The notes: generated by a model from the sequence alone, not told the origin. Shown: positions 18,324-30,664, counted from the stretch's first letter. The stretch: DNA of 64,000 bases from Clostridia bacterium (GCA_022786605.1 JALFWW010000019.1:78779-142778), one strand, 5' to 3'. Numbers and translations: made by a program.

Positions 18324-19028
18324 TTAATCACAATCAAAATAATAGCCAACACCCCGTTTGGTCAGGATATAAGTGGGTTTACCGGGATCGTCCTCGATTT
18401 TTTCCCGCAGACGGCGCACCGTCACGTCAACGGTACGAACATCCCCGAAATACTCATAACCCCATACCTTCTCCAGCAGGGTTTCTCTGGAAAATACCTG
18501 TCCTTTCTGCTGCGCCAAAAACTTCAAAAGTTCAAATTCCCGCAGTGTCAGGTCGATGGTCTTGCCATCTTTTTTCACTTCGTAGCGGTCAAGGTTCAAA
18601 GACAGCTTTCCGTAAGGAGATGCGTTCTCGTCGGATACCGCCATACCTGCCGCTTCCTGAAGGGCTGCCACTTTCCGCAGGTTTGCTTTCACTCTTGCCA
18701 TGAGCTCCCGCACACCAAAAGGCTTTGTTACATAGTCGTCCGCGCCCATTTCCAGCCCCAGCACCTTATCCACTTCTTCGGCTCTGGCTGTGAGCATGAT
18801 GATGGGCGTATGTTTTTTCTCTCTGATTTTGCGGCAAGCCTCATACCCGTCCATTTTGGGCATCATAATATCCAGCAGAATCAGATCGGGATTTTCCTCA
18901 AAGGTCTTTCTGACCCCTTCTTCCCCGTCCGATGCCGTAATAACCTGATACCCCTCTTTTTTCAGGTTGAAGGCAATGATATCTACAATATTTTTTTCAT
19001 CGTCTACAATCAAAACTTTTCTGTCCAT
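18324..19028 (-). CDS. walR: WalR/VicR-type OmpR-family response regulator
   Basis: VLIVDDEKNIVDIIAFNLKKEGYQV ... winged helix VRTVDVTVRRLREKIE. Confidence 0.95.
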   Translation of the reverse strand: MDRKVLIVDDEKNIVDIIAFNLKKEGYQVITASDGEEGVRKTFEENPDLILLDIMMPKMDGYEACRKIREKKHTPIIMLTARAEEVDKVLGLEMGADDYVTKPFGVRELMARVKANLRKVAALQEAAGMAVSDENASPYGKLSLNLDRYEVKKDGKTIDLTLREFELLKFLAQQKGQVFSRETLLEKVWGYEYFGDVRTVDVTVRRLREKIEDDPGKPTYILTKRGVGYYFDCD

Positions 19029-19235
19029 AGCTTCGATTCCCCCTTAGAATCAAAATTTTCCCTTTCCAAAAATTATACTAAATTTTGAACAAAATGTAAA
19101 CCAATCCTCTTTTTTGAACGAAAGATATGGCAGTTTTGTTCCAGATTGCCCCGTTATCAGACAAGTATACATGGCATTCTGCAATTTTCTATGATAAACT
19201 GGAAAAAAGGGCATTTTTTTAAAGGGGGAATTGAT

Positions 19236-20216
19236 ATGAAAAGATTGATTACATTGTTACTGTTTGGTCTGCTGGCACTTTCCGGCTGTGGACGGGAAAT
19301 GTGGCTCAAAGGAGAGGTCATCGGACGGGAAACCAATGAAAACGGGAACCTGACAGCCATTGTCACAGAAACAGAATCCCACGGAATCGTCCGTTTTCTC
19401 CTTACGGAAGATACCACCGTGGATCAGCTCAATGGAGAGATCACCGTGGAGGATTTTCTCACAAACGATGCAGTATATCCTGCTGTTTCCATCTACGCCG
19501 ATGCCAATACCAAGACTTTCGGCTCTTATGAAGGGGAGGAAATCCCTGCCTACACCGCCATTCTAATCCATTTGGAAGGCGGTTACAAAACAAATACCAA
19601 AGTCCTTGCTGACGGCACCACATTGCATATTGTGGAAAAAGAAGGGGAAAACCGGTATGAACTGGAAGATGGTACACTGCTTCTTACAGAATCTGTATCC
19701 ATAGATTCTGCACTGAAAAATGTGGAATTGGAGCCTTTGTATGACCTTTCCGAACTGTTGGAAACGGCGTATGCCGCATACAAAGAAACAGAAAACCCCA
19801 GTGATTTTTATCCATATTCTGTTTCGCAGACAATCTCTCTGACAGCCTCCAGTGAGAAACTTCAGTATTACGAAATAGAAGTCCAGCTTTCTACGGACAG
19901 AAACAGCACCACTTCCAACTCCATTGGGCTGGCAGTGGACAGAGAAACAACGATCCCTATTCCCACAACGAAACTGTTCACCTGTCCGGCAGAGGAAATC
20001 GGCACACGACTGCTGGCACTGGCAAACCTGTCTGACGCTGACAGAGCTGATATGGAATCCGCTTTCCAACTGGAAAACCTGATATTCTTCGGCGATTCCA
20101 TCCGCATCAAATTTCCGGAAAACAGCCTTTCTTCCTATCCCGAAGGCCGCATTGTTGACATCGAAGATACAGAAGGCATCCACGCCCTTCTCCATGACTG
20201 GGCAATTCCCGAATAA
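19236..20216 (+). CDS. lipoprotein of unknown function (paralog 1)
   Basis: MKRLITLLLFGLLALSGCG lipobox. Confidence 0.85.
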   Translation: MKRLITLLLFGLLALSGCGREMWLKGEVIGRETNENGNLTAIVTETESHGIVRFLLTEDTTVDQLNGEITVEDFLTNDAVYPAVSIYADANTKTFGSYEGEEIPAYTAILIHLEGGYKTNTKVLADGTTLHIVEKEGENRYELEDGTLLLTESVSIDSALKNVELEPLYDLSELLETAYAAYKETENPSDFYPYSVSQTISLTASSEKLQYYEIEVQLSTDRNSTTSNSIGLAVDRETTIPIPTTKLFTCPAEEIGTRLLALANLSDADRADMESAFQLENLIFFGDSIRIKFPENSLSSYPEGRIVDIEDTEGIHALLHDWAIPE

Positions 20217-20251
20217 GAGAAGCGCATTTTCCGACAAAGGGGGAACATAAC

Positions 20252-21310
20252 ATGAAAAAAACTGTAATATTACTGCTCCTTTGCCTGCTGGTGCTGACTT
20301 CCTGCGGAGCACGCACCGTAAATGCTCACGGAAAAATCATTGCCAGAGAAACAGACGAAAATGGCAGGCTTGTTTCTGTTGTAGCGGATACGGAAACCAA
20401 CGGCACCATCCGTCTCATCCTCACGGAAAACACCCATCTGGATGTTCCCGCTTCTTTTTCCGAAGAAGGCTTCCTGATGGATGACAGCCTGTATCCCTTT
20501 ATCTCCACAGTCTATGACGCACGTACGGGCAAAAACGATACTTACGAAAACGAAAAAATCCGCTGTTATGAAGCGGATTTGATTGATATGGATATTGAGA
20601 AAAACAGCGTTCCCGCCTCCACTGTCACCCTCTCTGACGGCACAGAACTGCGGGTATATGCTGACAGCGACCACACACTTTACTCCTTGGCAGATGGCAC
20701 AGACCTTTTGCGGGAAAATCATCCCCAGACACCGGAAAATGTCATGGCAGTGGGAAAGAAAAACATCGACAATTTGGAAGAAAACGCAAAAGCTGCTATC
20801 CTTTCCTACTACGAAGAACGGGGACGCCTTTATGACATTACGGAAGAACTAGAAAAAGCTTATGCCATCTATCAGCAAAGTCAGAACAAGGAAACCTTTC
20901 CCATGATGCTCATAGAGCAGAATGTTTCTCCAGCGGCAGCCAATGACAGGCTCCTATTTTTCCAGACTTCTCTGCTCCTTCCTTTGACAGAGAAAACCTA
21001 CACCGAGCATAATCAGTGCGAAGTCTTTGACCGCCAGACAGGAGCCTATCTTCCCATAGAAGAACTGTTTACCTGTCCTCCTGAGGAATTGGGCAGCCAG
21101 CTTTTAAAACTGGGAAATGTGTCCGAGGCTGACAGAGCAGATATGGAAGATGCTTTCCAAAAGGAATATCTCTTTTTCACAGAAGATGCCTTATGTATCG
21201 ACTTTCCCGCAGGCAGTCTGAAGAATCATCCAGATCAGTACATTCTTTCCATTGGAAAGGCGGAAACACTGGGCTTGCTCCACGACTGGGCAATTCCCGA
21301 CGAAAGATAG
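20252..21310 (+). CDS. lipoprotein of unknown function (paralog 2)
   Basis: MKKTVILLLLCLLVLTSCG lipobox; co-linear similarity with 19236-20216. Confidence 0.85.
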   Translation: MKKTVILLLLCLLVLTSCGARTVNAHGKIIARETDENGRLVSVVADTETNGTIRLILTENTHLDVPASFSEEGFLMDDSLYPFISTVYDARTGKNDTYENEKIRCYEADLIDMDIEKNSVPASTVTLSDGTELRVYADSDHTLYSLADGTDLLRENHPQTPENVMAVGKKNIDNLEENAKAAILSYYEERGRLYDITEELEKAYAIYQQSQNKETFPMMLIEQNVSPAAANDRLLFFQTSLLLPLTEKTYTEHNQCEVFDRQTGAYLPIEELFTCPPEELGSQLLKLGNVSEADRADMEDAFQKEYLFFTEDALCIDFPAGSLKNHPDQYILSIGKAETLGLLHDWAIPDER

Positions 21311-21468
21311 CAAAAACCATAAAACGCAAGCAGCTTTCCCTTCAAAACACATTAAATTCACCTGCTTTCTAAAAGGGAGCTAAAAAACATATCGAATCAA
21401 ACCAAATAAAAAAAGCTGAAATCTTTTTTCAAAGATTTCAGTTTTTTTATTTCCTTACTGAAAAAACA

Positions 21469-22806
21469 TCAGCCATTCAGACGTTTTTCCAGTTCTTCTT
21501 TCATATCTTCGTATCCGGGTTTGCCCAGCAGTGCGAACATATTCTTTTTGTATGCTTCTACACCGGGCTGGTTGAAGGGGTTCACATCCAGCATATAGCC
21601 GCTGATGCCCACTGCTTTTTCAAAGAAGTAAACCAGTGCGCCGAAATGCCAAGCATCCATACGATCCATTTCGATGACCATGTTGGGTACGCCGCCGTCC
21701 ATGTGTGCCAGCATGGTGCCTGCGAAAGCTTTGCTGTTTACAAACTGCATGTCTTTTGCCTTCAGGAAGTTCAGACCATCCAGGTCTTCTTTGTCGAAGG
21801 GCACCAGCACTGTGCTCTTTGGTTCTTTGCACCACATAACGGTTTCAAAGAAATAACGGCTACCTTCCTGAATGAACTGACCGATGGAGTGCAGGTCTGT
21901 GGAGAAGTTTGCGGCCACAGGGAAGATACCTTTGCCGTCTTTGCCTTCGCTTTCTGCGTAAAGCTGTTTATACCATTCGCCGAAAGAAACCATGTGCGGT
22001 TCATAGTTTGCCAAAATTTCCACTGTTTTGCCGCCCCGGTAGAAGAAGTTTCTTGCTGCCGCATACTGATAGCAGGGGTTTTCCATAATGTCAGGGTTGC
22101 TGTAAGCTTCTCTTGCCCACTGAGCCCCTTCCATGACTTTGTCGATGTCTACGCCTGCCACTGCCATAGCCAGCATGCCTACGGCTGTCAGAACTGTGAA
22201 TCTGCCGCCGATATCATCGGGGATGACAAATGTTTCATAGCCTTCTGTGTTGCACATGGTTTTCAGTGCGCCTCTGGCTCTGTCTGTTGTTGCATAAATA
22301 CGTTCCGCAGCGCCTTCCTTGCCGTATTTATTTTCCAACAGCTGTTTGAAGATACGGAAAGCGATGGCAGGTTCTGTGGTGGTACCAGACTTGGAAATCA
22401 CGTTTACAGAGAAATCTCTGTCACCCAGAATCCCCAGAATATCTGTCAGATAAGCGGAACTGATATTGTTGCCCACAAAATAGATGTCGGGGGTGGATTT
22501 TCTCTTATTTTCGTTGTAAAAAGGTGTTTTGATGAAGTCCAGAGCGGTTCTGGTGCCCAGATAAGAGCCGCCGATCCCAATGACGATCAGCACTTCGCTC
22601 TGTTTCTGGATTTTTTCTGCCGCTTTTTTGATGCGGTCAAATTCTTCTTTGTCATAATCTACAGGCCAATCTACCCAGCCTACAAAATCGTTGCCTTTGC
22701 CTGTTTTGTCATGGAGCGCTGTGTGACAGGCCTTCACTTCTTCCGCCATTGCGGCAAAGTCCTGTTTTGTCACAGCATCACCTTTGACTGAAAATGTAAT
22801 ACTCAT
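21469..22806 (-). CDS. pgi: glucose-6-phosphate isomerase
   Basis: [54 protein letters not shown]. Confidence 0.97.
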   Translation of the reverse strand: MSITFSVKGDAVTKQDFAAMAEEVKACHTALHDKTGKGNDFVGWVDWPVDYDKEEFDRIKKAAEKIQKQSEVLIVIGIGGSYLGTRTALDFIKTPFYNENKRKSTPDIYFVGNNISSAYLTDILGILGDRDFSVNVISKSGTTTEPAIAFRIFKQLLENKYGKEGAAERIYATTDRARGALKTMCNTEGYETFVIPDDIGGRFTVLTAVGMLAMAVAGVDIDKVMEGAQWAREAYSNPDIMENPCYQYAAARNFFYRGGKTVEILANYEPHMVSFGEWYKQLYAESEGKDGKGIFPVAANFSTDLHSIGQFIQEGSRYFFETVMWCKEPKSTVLVPFDKEDLDGLNFLKAKDMQFVNSKAFAGTMLAHMDGGVPNMVIEMDRMDAWHFGALVYFFEKAVGISGYMLDVNPFNQPGVEAYKKNMFALLGKPGYEDMKEELEKRLNG

Positions 22807-22855
22807 CTTTGGTTCCTCCTCTTTGTCCTAATATTTCCCCATATTTTCATTTATA

Positions 22856-23965
22856 TTACTGCGTACCTTTCAAAATGATCTCGTTGACAGGTTCCTGAAT
22901 GACTTCCTTAGAAACTTCTTTTTTCTCTGTTTCGAAACCATTGACGCGTGTAATCTGGATGGTGCTTTTTTTCTGACCGTCCTTGCCCTGCTGGATCACC
23001 CGCTGATAGCTGGCAGGCTTGGTGTCATCATACTGTGTTTCATACTGTTTCGGTTCCACACTGGTCAGGACCTGAGTTTCCACGGATTTGACAGAAACCA
23101 TGGGTTTCTGGACTGTCACATTCAACGTGCTGCCAATGACAACCGCTTTTTTGGCGTCTGGATTCATTTCATACAATTCTTCCAGTGTCATATCATATTT
23201 TGCCGCGATCTTCCCTGCGTTATCCCCCGTTTCCACGGTATAAGTGGTGGTGACAGGGGTAGTGCTGGTGAGCTTCGCCACGGCGTCATTCACAGACAAA
23301 ATTTCCGCGGAATCCACAAACTGACTTTCTACAGTTACATTTTCCACAAAGGAAATTTCCGCATTGGAATTTTCGTCCTGAGGCAGATAAGGTTCTTTCA
23401 GTTTATCCAATACCTGCTGGGCTTCCTCTGCCGTTGCCAGAGGCGCCACAGCACCGCCGTCTACAAAAATCACAGAGGCTTCCACTTTATAAGTCACCGC
23501 ATTGCGCAGCTTTGGCATCAAGTATTCCATGGTGCAGATTTCTTTTTTCCGGTCACCTGCCACATGCAGTTTGTCCGCCCGAATCTCCTCATTGACCTGC
23601 ACCTTCGTGCCGATACTGGAAGAAAGCTGCGCTTCCAGATTCGTTTTGATTTCTTCCGCCGAAATAGATGTGGTATTCAAAATACCCATACTTTCTTCGC
23701 CTACAAACACTTCTGTACCATTTTTATGGAAAAACACAAAAAATAAAATCAATACAAGAATCACTGCAGCGCCGATACCGGCTTTTTTCGGTGTAAGCTG
23801 CATATTTTTACGGACTTTATTTCCCTTCTGTCCGTTAGATTTCCGATTACGCTGCGTTTTTTGCCTGCCTTTTGCGCCACGTTTTCTGTCAACATCGGCA
23901 CCGGCTTTTCCGCTGTAAGCAACCCGTTCTTCACGCTTTGGGAACAGCTCTGTTTTTTTCGCCAT
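22856..23965 (-). CDS. LysM + G5 domain cell-wall-associated protein
   Basis: TYTVETGDNAGKIAAKYDMTLEELYEMNPD (LysM); C-terminal G5-type domain; TM anchor. Confidence 0.8.
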   Translation of the reverse strand: MAKKTELFPKREERVAYSGKAGADVDRKRGAKGRQKTQRNRKSNGQKGNKVRKNMQLTPKKAGIGAAVILVLILFFVFFHKNGTEVFVGEESMGILNTTSISAEEIKTNLEAQLSSSIGTKVQVNEEIRADKLHVAGDRKKEICTMEYLMPKLRNAVTYKVEASVIFVDGGAVAPLATAEEAQQVLDKLKEPYLPQDENSNAEISFVENVTVESQFVDSAEILSVNDAVAKLTSTTPVTTTYTVETGDNAGKIAAKYDMTLEELYEMNPDAKKAVVIGSTLNVTVQKPMVSVKSVETQVLTSVEPKQYETQYDDTKPASYQRVIQQGKDGQKKSTIQITRVNGFETEKKEVSKEVIQEPVNEIILKGTQ

Positions 23966-24089
23966 TGGGCTTACGCCTCCCTTCGGTATGCAAAAAATAT
24001 GTCGATACATCTTTTATTTTATGTCATCGGCAAACGGATTGCAAGAAAAAAACAGCAGAGTTGTTTACAAAGAACGGATTCCATACACA

Positions 24090-24135
24090 AAAAAGCCGAA
24101 AATTTCCATAAACGGCAATTTTCGGCTTTGATGTT
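24090..24135. terminator. terminator hairpin between LysM/G5 gene and activase gene
   Basis: aaaaaagccgaaaatt...aattttcggctttgatgttttt. Confidence 0.7.
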
Positions 24136-24151
24136 TTTCTTTTATGTGGTC

Positions 24152-27100
24152 TTAATCTTCTTTGACGGAGAAGGCTGCTTTTGTGACGGAGTGACGTTCT
24201 TTCAGCGCGTCTGTTCTGCCTGCCGCCAGATTCTTTTCGGCGGAAGAGAGCATCAGTTTGATACGGTTGAGCTGGTTGACTTCACTTGCGCCCGGATCGT
24301 AGTCAATGGCTACGATATTGGAGATGGGATACTGTTTGCGCAGTTCCTTGATAACGCCTTTGCCCACAACGTGGTTAGGCAGACAGCCGAAGGGCTGTGT
24401 GCAGACGATATTGGGCACGCCGCTGTGGATCAGTTCGATCATTTCCGCTGTCAGGAACCAGCCTTCACCAGTCTGGTTGCACAGGGAAACTACTTTTTTC
24501 GCGTATTCGCCCAATGTGCGGATATCTTCAGGACGATCGAAGCGTTTGCTCTTTTCCAGTGCTTTCATCATAGGTTTCTGATACCATTCGATGACTTTTG
24601 CCACCGCGTTAGCAATGATTCTGCCCTTTCTGGTACCGCCCAGGTATTTTTCTTTCTGGGTGGCGTTGTAACAGCAGTACAGACCGAATGTCAAAAGGTC
24701 AGGCACAACGGCTTCCGCCCCTTCTCTTTCCAACAGATTTACCAGATCGTTGTTGGCTGTGGGATGGAATTTAACCAGGATTTCCCCTACAACGCCAACA
24801 CGAGGTTTTTTCATATCTTCGTGGATTTCCAGATTTTCGAAATCACGGATGATGCCTGCGATATTCTGGCTGAATGTCTTTCTGTCGGCACGCAGGATAT
24901 CTTTTTTAACTTTTTCATTCCATTTTTCATACAACGCGTTTGCGGAGCCTTTCACCTTTTCATAAGGACGAGTACGGTAGAGCACACGCATGAAGGTATC
25001 ACCGTAAACCATTGCCTGCATAGCTCTGTGAAGGAGTGCCGGTTCATATTTGAAGCCGGGGTTCTTTTCCAGACCCGCAGGGTTGATGGAGATAACAGGG
25101 ATGTTGGGCATACCTGCGTTTTCCAGTGCTTTGCGGATGAAAGCGATGTAGTTTGTGGCACGGCAGCCGCCGCCAGTCTGAGAAATCAGCAGAGCGGTAC
25201 GGTTCAGGTCGTAATTGCCGGACAGCAGACCGTTCATCAGCTGACCAATGGTGATCAGCGCAGGATAGCATGCGTCGTTGTTGACGTATTTCAGACCTGC
25301 GTCGATGGCGTTTTTATCCATAGCCGCCATAACTTCCAGATTGTAGCCGCATTTGCGGAAAGCAGGTTCCAGAATGTCAAAATGGATAGGAGACATCTGA
25401 GGACACAGGATGGTGTAATCCTTCCGCATTTCTTTTGTAAAGAGCACACGTTTCAAAGAAGCGTCGCCTTTTCTCAGTTTCACGTTCTTCTCTTTTCTGT
25501 CCTCGATGGCAGCGATCAAAGAACGGATACGGATTCTGGCTGCACCCAGGTTGTTTACTTCGTCGATCTTCAGTGCTGTGTAAATCTTGCCTGCCGCTGT
25601 CAAAATGGCTTTGACTTCGTCAGTGGTTACAGCGTCCAGACCGCAGCCAAAGGAGTTCAGCTGTACATATTCGATGTTTTCCTGTTTCTTGACGAAAGCC
25701 GCAGCTTCGTACAGACGGGAGTGGTAAGTCCACTGGTCACGCACAACCGTAGGACGTTCCAGATGACCCATATGTGCCACGCTGTCTTCTGTGAGAACAG
25801 CGATATTGTAGCCCGCGATCAGTTCGGGGATACCGTGGTTGATTTCCGGGTCCGCGTGGTAAGGACGACCGCCCAGCACAATACCTGTCATGTTGTTTTC
25901 TTTCAGGTATTTCACGGTTTCTTCGCCTTTTTTGTGCATATCATGACGGAAGGCTTCCCATTCTGCCCAACCGGCTTCTACAGCAGCTTTGATTTCTTTG
26001 GCATCGCAGCCCATGGGAACGAATTCCTCTGTCATACGTTTGATAATGGTTTCAATCTTATCCAAAGAGAGGAAAGGATTCATGAACTTGATGTTCTTTT
26101 CTTTCAGATCCTCTACGTTGTTTTTGATATTTTCGTTATAAGATGCCACGATGGGGCAGTTATAGTTGTTGTCGGCCGCGCCGCTGTCCCGTCTTTCGTA
26201 AACGATACCGGGATAGAAGATGAAGTCTACGCCCTGTTCGATGAGGTACATAATATGACCGTGTACCAGTTTCGCAGGATAGCAAACAGATTCACTGGGG
26301 ATGGATTCCATACCCTTTTCAAAGATCGCCTTTGTGGAATAAGGGGACAGTACCACACGATAGCCCAGTTTTGTGAAGAATGTGAACCAGAAAGGATAAT
26401 CTTCCCACATATTCAGCACACGAGGGATACCAACGGTGCCTTTTGTTGCCTGCTCTGCGGTCAGGGGTTCATAGTCGAACAGTCTGTGACGTTTGTATTC
26501 ATAAAGGTTAGGTGCGGGATTTTCGTTCTTTTCTTTGCCCAGACCTCTTTCACAGCGGTTGCCTGTGATGAATCTTCTGCCGCCGCTGAACTGGTTGATG
26601 GTCAGCAGACAGTGGTTTGTGCAGCCCTGGCATCTAGCCATGGTGGACTTGATTTCCAGTGCGTTCATTTCTTCACGGCTCACCAGTGTTGTCTGGTAGC
26701 CTTCTGTATATTTATCTCTCGCAATCAGACCTGCGCCGAAAGCACCCATGATGCCGGCGATGTCAGGACGAATGGCTTCTCTGCCGCTGATGAGTTCAAA
26801 GCTTTTCAGTACAGCGTCGTTATAGAATGTACCGCCCTGTACAACCATGGATTTGCCCATAGCCTTAGGGTCAGCGATTTTGATAACTTTCAGCAGTGCG
26901 TTTTTGATAACGGAATATGCCAGACCTGCGGAAATATCTGCAACGTCTGCCCCTTCTTTCTGTGCCTGTTTTACACGGGAGTTCATGAAAACGGTACATC
27001 TGGAACCCAGGTCGATGGGCGCTTTTGCGAAAAGGGCAATCTTCGCGAAGTCCCCAACGGTATAGTTCAGGGATTTTGCGAAAGTTTCGATGAAGGAACC

Positions 27101-28459
27101 GCAGCCGGAGGAGCATGCTTCATTCAGCAGTACGCTGTCGATAACGCCGTCCTTGATACGGATACATTTCATATCCTGACCACCGATGTCCAGAATGAAG
27201 TCTACATCGGGTTTGAAGAACTGTGCTGCTTTATAGTGGGCAACAGTTTCAATGTAGCCCAAGTCCATCATCAGAGCTTCTTTCAGCAGACCTTCGCCGT
27301 AACCAGTTACGCAGGAATTGCGGATGGTGACGCCTTCAGGCATCAGGTCATACATTTCATTCAAACTCTGCATAACCACTTTCAAAGGGTTGCCTTCGTT
27401 GCCTGCGTAGAAGGAATAGAGCAGGTCGCCCTGTTCGCTGACCAGAGCCACTTTTGTGGTGGTGGAACCAGCGTCGATACCTAAGAAAGCATCGCCTTTG
27501 TATGTAGAAAGAGGTACCCGTTTTACTTTATCTTTATCATGGCGTTCTTTGAACACCGCGTATTCATCCTCATTTTTGAACAGAGGATCCAAACGGCTTA
27601 CTTCTGCGGAAAGTTCTGCGCCTTTTTCCAAACGGTTCAGCAAGGTATCAAAATCCAGATTTGCTTCGCCTTTATTGGAAACGGCTGTACCATAAGCTGC
27701 GAAAAGGTGAGAGTTTTCAGGCAGCAGTGCTGTTTCTTCTGTCAGATGCAGTGTTTCGATGAAACGCTGACGCAGTTCAGAAAGGAAATGCAGAGGACCG
27801 CCCAAAAATGCCACATGACCACGGATAGGTTTACCGCATGCCAGACCGGCAATGGTCTGGTTCACAACTGCCTGGAAAATGGAAGCCGCCAGGTCCTCTT
27901 TTCTTGCCCCGTCGTTGATGAGGGGCTGGATATCTGTTTTTGCGAATACACCACAGCGGGAAGCGATGGGATAAATCACTTCATGACCTTTTGCGTATTC
28001 GTTCAGACCTGTTGCGTCTGTGTGCAGCAGGCTTGCCATCTGGTCGATGAAGGAACCAGTACCGCCGGCACATACGCCGTTCATACGCTGTTCCACGTTA
28101 CCGCCGGAGAAATAAATGATCTTCGCATCTTCGCCGCCCAGTTCGATGGCAACATCTGTCTGGGGCACAACGGTTTCGATGGCATTGGCAGTAGCAACCA
28201 CTTCCTGAATGAATTCTACGCCAACAGCCTTTGCCAGTGCAACGCCGCCGGAGCCGGTGATCATGGTTGCGAATGCACAATAACCCAATTCTTCCTTGGC
28301 TTCTTTGAGGATTTCTTTTACGGTTTTCTTGATTTCGGAAAAATGTCTGCGATAGCGACTGAAAACAATTTCATTTGCAGAATCTGTCAGCACGACTTTG
28401 ACTGTGGTAGAGCCGATGTCGATCCCCATTTTGTATGTCTGTTCATTATGATACTGCAC
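24152..28459 (-). CDS. acyl-CoA dehydratase activase-like protein (BcrAD/BadFG ATPase repeats + DUF2229/HgdB-like C-terminal region)
   Basis: Two activase modules [17 protein letters not shown]... and [18 protein letters not shown]..., [13 protein letters not shown] and [14 protein letters not shown]; 1435 aa. Confidence 0.9.
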   Translation of the reverse strand: MQYHNEQTYKMGIDIGSTTVKVVLTDSANEIVFSRYRRHFSEIKKTVKEILKEAKEELGYCAFATMITGSGGVALAKAVGVEFIQEVVATANAIETVVPQTDVAIELGGEDAKIIYFSGGNVEQRMNGVCAGGTGSFIDQMASLLHTDATGLNEYAKGHEVIYPIASRCGVFAKTDIQPLINDGARKEDLAASIFQAVVNQTIAGLACGKPIRGHVAFLGGPLHFLSELRQRFIETLHLTEETALLPENSHLFAAYGTAVSNKGEANLDFDTLLNRLEKGAELSAEVSRLDPLFKNEDEYAVFKERHDKDKVKRVPLSTYKGDAFLGIDAGSTTTKVALVSEQGDLLYSFYAGNEGNPLKVVMQSLNEMYDLMPEGVTIRNSCVTGYGEGLLKEALMMDLGYIETVAHYKAAQFFKPDVDFILDIGGQDMKCIRIKDGVIDSVLLNEACSSGCGSFIETFAKSLNYTVGDFAKIALFAKAPIDLGSRCTVFMNSRVKQAQKEGADVADISAGLAYSVIKNALLKVIKIADPKAMGKSMVVQGGTFYNDAVLKSFELISGREAIRPDIAGIMGAFGAGLIARDKYTEGYQTTLVSREEMNALEIKSTMARCQGCTNHCLLTINQFSGGRRFITGNRCERGLGKEKNENPAPNLYEYKRHRLFDYEPLTAEQATKGTVGIPRVLNMWEDYPFWFTFFTKLGYRVVLSPYSTKAIFEKGMESIPSESVCYPAKLVHGHIMYLIEQGVDFIFYPGIVYERRDSGAADNNYNCPIVASYNENIKNNVEDLKEKNIKFMNPFLSLDKIETIIKRMTEEFVPMGCDAKEIKAAVEAGWAEWEAFRHDMHKKGEETVKYLKENNMTGIVLGGRPYHADPEINHGIPELIAGYNIAVLTEDSVAHMGHLERPTVVRDQWTYHSRLYEAAAFVKKQENIEYVQLNSFGCGLDAVTTDEVKAILTAAGKIYTALKIDEVNNLGAARIRIRSLIAAIEDRKEKNVKLRKGDASLKRVLFTKEMRKDYTILCPQMSPIHFDILEPAFRKCGYNLEVMAAMDKNAIDAGLKYVNNDACYPALITIGQLMNGLLSGNYDLNRTALLISQTGGGCRATNYIAFIRKALENAGMPNIPVISINPAGLEKNPGFKYEPALLHRAMQAMVYGDTFMRVLYRTRPYEKVKGSANALYEKWNEKVKKDILRADRKTFSQNIAGIIRDFENLEIHEDMKKPRVGVVGEILVKFHPTANNDLVNLLEREGAEAVVPDLLTFGLYCCYNATQKEKYLGGTRKGRIIANAVAKVIEWYQKPMMKALEKSKRFDRPEDIRTLGEYAKKVVSLCNQTGEGWFLTAEMIELIHSGVPNIVCTQPFGCLPNHVVGKGVIKELRKQYPISNIVAIDYDPGASEVNQLNRIKLMLSSAEKNLAAGRTDALKERHSVTKAAFSVKED

Positions 28460-29108
28460 TGTTCACACCCCCATGTAAATACTTCAGATAAATGTCCTGA
28501 GCGGCAATGTCCCGCCAGAGCTGCTGCTCCATATATCTGTACTTCTCTTCGTCATCTATGTTTTCATCCAGCACTTTCAGTGCTAAGATGCCGTCCTGCA
28601 TGGCAAGGGTCATCATCACACAGCTTTCGATGTCCACATCTGCGGCGATCTCCTTGCGCTCTTTCCCCCGCTCCAATATGCGGCACAGGACTCTTTTTCT
28701 TTCTTCTGTATTCTGTGCGAAATAACTTTGCACTTCCTTGTATTTTTTCATGCCTTCATAAAGCAGGAAGTAAAAATCCCGAAAGGCAATGTCCATACCA
28801 ATATATTCCTGAAATCTGCGGAAACGCTGAGGCGCAAAAAAAGCGTCCCACAACAGTGTTTTTGTGGAAACGTCTGCCCGTTTGTCTTCCCAAGCCTGCC
28901 GCATTTCTTCCAGCGGCTGTAAATAATAAGGGCGCAGGTACGTTTCGATGACCTTTCCCACCAGTTCTTCACGGCTTTTGAAGCAATAATAAAAGCCGCC
29001 TTTTGTGGCGCCTGCTTCCCGAATGATTTCGTTGGTGGAGATATCCGAAAACCCTTTGCCTAAAAACAGCCGAAACGCTGTCTGCAAAATATGCTGTTCT
29101 GTTTTCAT
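28446..29108 (-). CDS. TetR-family transcriptional regulator
   Basis: [43 protein letters not shown]. Confidence 0.93.
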   Translation of the reverse strand: MKTEQHILQTAFRLFLGKGFSDISTNEIIREAGATKGGFYYCFKSREELVGKVIETYLRPYYLQPLEEMRQAWEDKRADVSTKTLLWDAFFAPQRFRRFQEYIGMDIAFRDFYFLLYEGMKKYKEVQSYFAQNTEERKRVLCRILERGKERKEIAADVDIESCVMMTLAMQDGILALKVLDENIDDEEKYRYMEQQLWRDIAAQDIYLKYLHGGVNSAVS

Positions 29109-29133
29109 GGTGCTCCTCCTTTTTTGTATACAT

Positions 29134-29151
29134 ACAGACCGGTCGGTCTGT
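29134..29151. promoter_or_regulatory. TetR-family operator
   Basis: acagacc-ggtc-ggtctgt dyad 26 bp upstream of the tetR-like start. Confidence 0.75.
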
Positions 29152-29351
29152 TTTCGGTAACATTATATGCCCATAGGGCGTTAAAATGCAATTAAGAAAC
29201 CGCTAAGATGTCGTTAAGAATCGCGGTATATCAACATTTTCTCCAATTTTTCCTTGTCGATTTCGACGTGGATGCGCATTTTTCCCAAAGAAAAAACATG
29301 GTTCCGACGGCAAAATCTATCTTTCCTGTACACAAAAAAAGATTCCTCCTG

Positions 29352-29467
29352 TTAGGGGCATCTTCATAAGAAAACAAAGAAAGCCAAAATCCTTATCATA
29401 ACAAAGGATTTTGGCTTTCTTATTTTGTTAAGGTTTTATGTTTTCTTAAGGGGAATTTGCTTTCGAG
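29352..29467. repeat. dispersed nested-palindrome repeat, copy B
   Basis: ttaggggcatcttcataagaaaacaaagaaagccaaaatccttatcataacaaaggattttggctttctt...atgttttcttaaggggaatttgctttcg. Confidence 0.7.
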
Positions 29468-29476
29468 AAATCTTTT

Positions 29477-30232
29477 TTACATCACCAAACAATATACCCC
29501 TGCCAAACACAGCAGATGGACAGGATAGAACAGGTAAAAAGCATATTTGCCGCCTTTCTGCCCCACTTCCCCCTGATACTGCCCTAACAGCGACCATGTA
29601 CCCAAAGCCACTGCCAGATATAAAAAGGACTCAAAAACAGCCAGAAACGTGATGCCCCAAGAGAGTAGCGCAAGAGGTATCCAAAGCCCATAATAAAAAA
29701 GTATCATCCAGAACATGGCACGCTGCCGCTGGGGTGAATGCCAAGTATACCAGAGCACAAAAACAAACACCACGCCAAAACCGCCGTAATCCGTCCCCAT
29801 AATCTCCGCCAGCAAAGCAATGAGAAATACGGCAAATTTTCCCATGTCCCGTCTGTCCTTCTGGACAGAATAAGCATAGGTGACACAGGAGAGCACTCCC
29901 AGAAACAAAGTCATCATCACATTGGTAAGCCCAAAGGAAAGGGTGATTTTCCCCGTTAAAATCAGGCTTTTCACCATCTGAAAGGGGATCTCCGCCAATA
30001 GGGCAAAGGCAAACAGCCGTTTCAAATAGGCTTTCACGTTATGGGTATGCCATACGCCTTCTGCCAACTGGAAAGCAAAAATCAGAAAAGCCATCCGTCC
30101 CAAAGACAGGACAGCCGTATAGAAAGTCTGCCCCATGGCAGGCACCAGCACATCCTCAAAAATCTTCATGGCATGATCCAGAAACATGGAACAGATGGCA
30201 AGTATCTTCAGTTGAAATCTCGTCAATGTCAT
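29477..30232 (-). CDS. TraX-family membrane protein
   Basis: LTRFQLKILAICSMFLDHAMKIF...LGRMAFLIFAFQLAEGVWHT. Confidence 0.82.
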   Translation of the reverse strand: MTLTRFQLKILAICSMFLDHAMKIFEDVLVPAMGQTFYTAVLSLGRMAFLIFAFQLAEGVWHTHNVKAYLKRLFAFALLAEIPFQMVKSLILTGKITLSFGLTNVMMTLFLGVLSCVTYAYSVQKDRRDMGKFAVFLIALLAEIMGTDYGGFGVVFVFVLWYTWHSPQRQRAMFWMILFYYGLWIPLALLSWGITFLAVFESFLYLAVALGTWSLLGQYQGEVGQKGGKYAFYLFYPVHLLCLAGVYCLVM

Positions 30233-30292
30233 ATGGATTTCCTTTCCCGTAAAAAAAGCGGCTGCAAAAGCATTCTGCACGCCGCCCTTTTC

Positions 30293-30664
30293 TCATATTT
30301 TTGTCATTTCCTGAATTTTATCCAGCTGATGGGCAATGATCTGATTTTTGGTACGGATGCAGATCATCTGAATCTTGTTCATACCGATCAATTCCCCTTC
30401 AATGATGGTTTTCTGTGTGGTAGTGATGCGGATACGCATGCCCCGCTGGAACTCTGCCCCACGGAACAAGATGGTTTCAATGGGGAACAGTTCATGGCAC
30501 CGATCCATGACCCGTGCCATATCCACCTCCCCGAAGGTCTTTTTCACCACTTTCACATTCCTGCGAATACTTCTGATAAATTCAATGATTGCCCAGATCA
30601 CAAAGGCAATGATTGCCGCAAGAATGACCTGAGAACCGCTCAATGATTGAAATCGTTCCAACAT
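30293..30664 (-). CDS. conserved hypothetical single-TM protein
   Basis: Complete ORF with N-terminal TM; hydrophilic C-terminal domain. Confidence 0.65.
   Translation of the reverse strand: MLERFQSLSGSQVILAAIIAFVIWAIIEFIRSIRRNVKVVKKTFGEVDMARVMDRCHELFPIETILFRGAEFQRGMRIRITTTQKTIIEGELIGMNKIQMICIRTKNQIIAHQLDKIQEMTKI

Noticed and set aside
23861-27484. 1207-aa plus-strand ORF
   Set aside because: Shadow ORF antisense to the clearly coding activase gene; Cys/His/Phe-rich composition typical of antisense translation.
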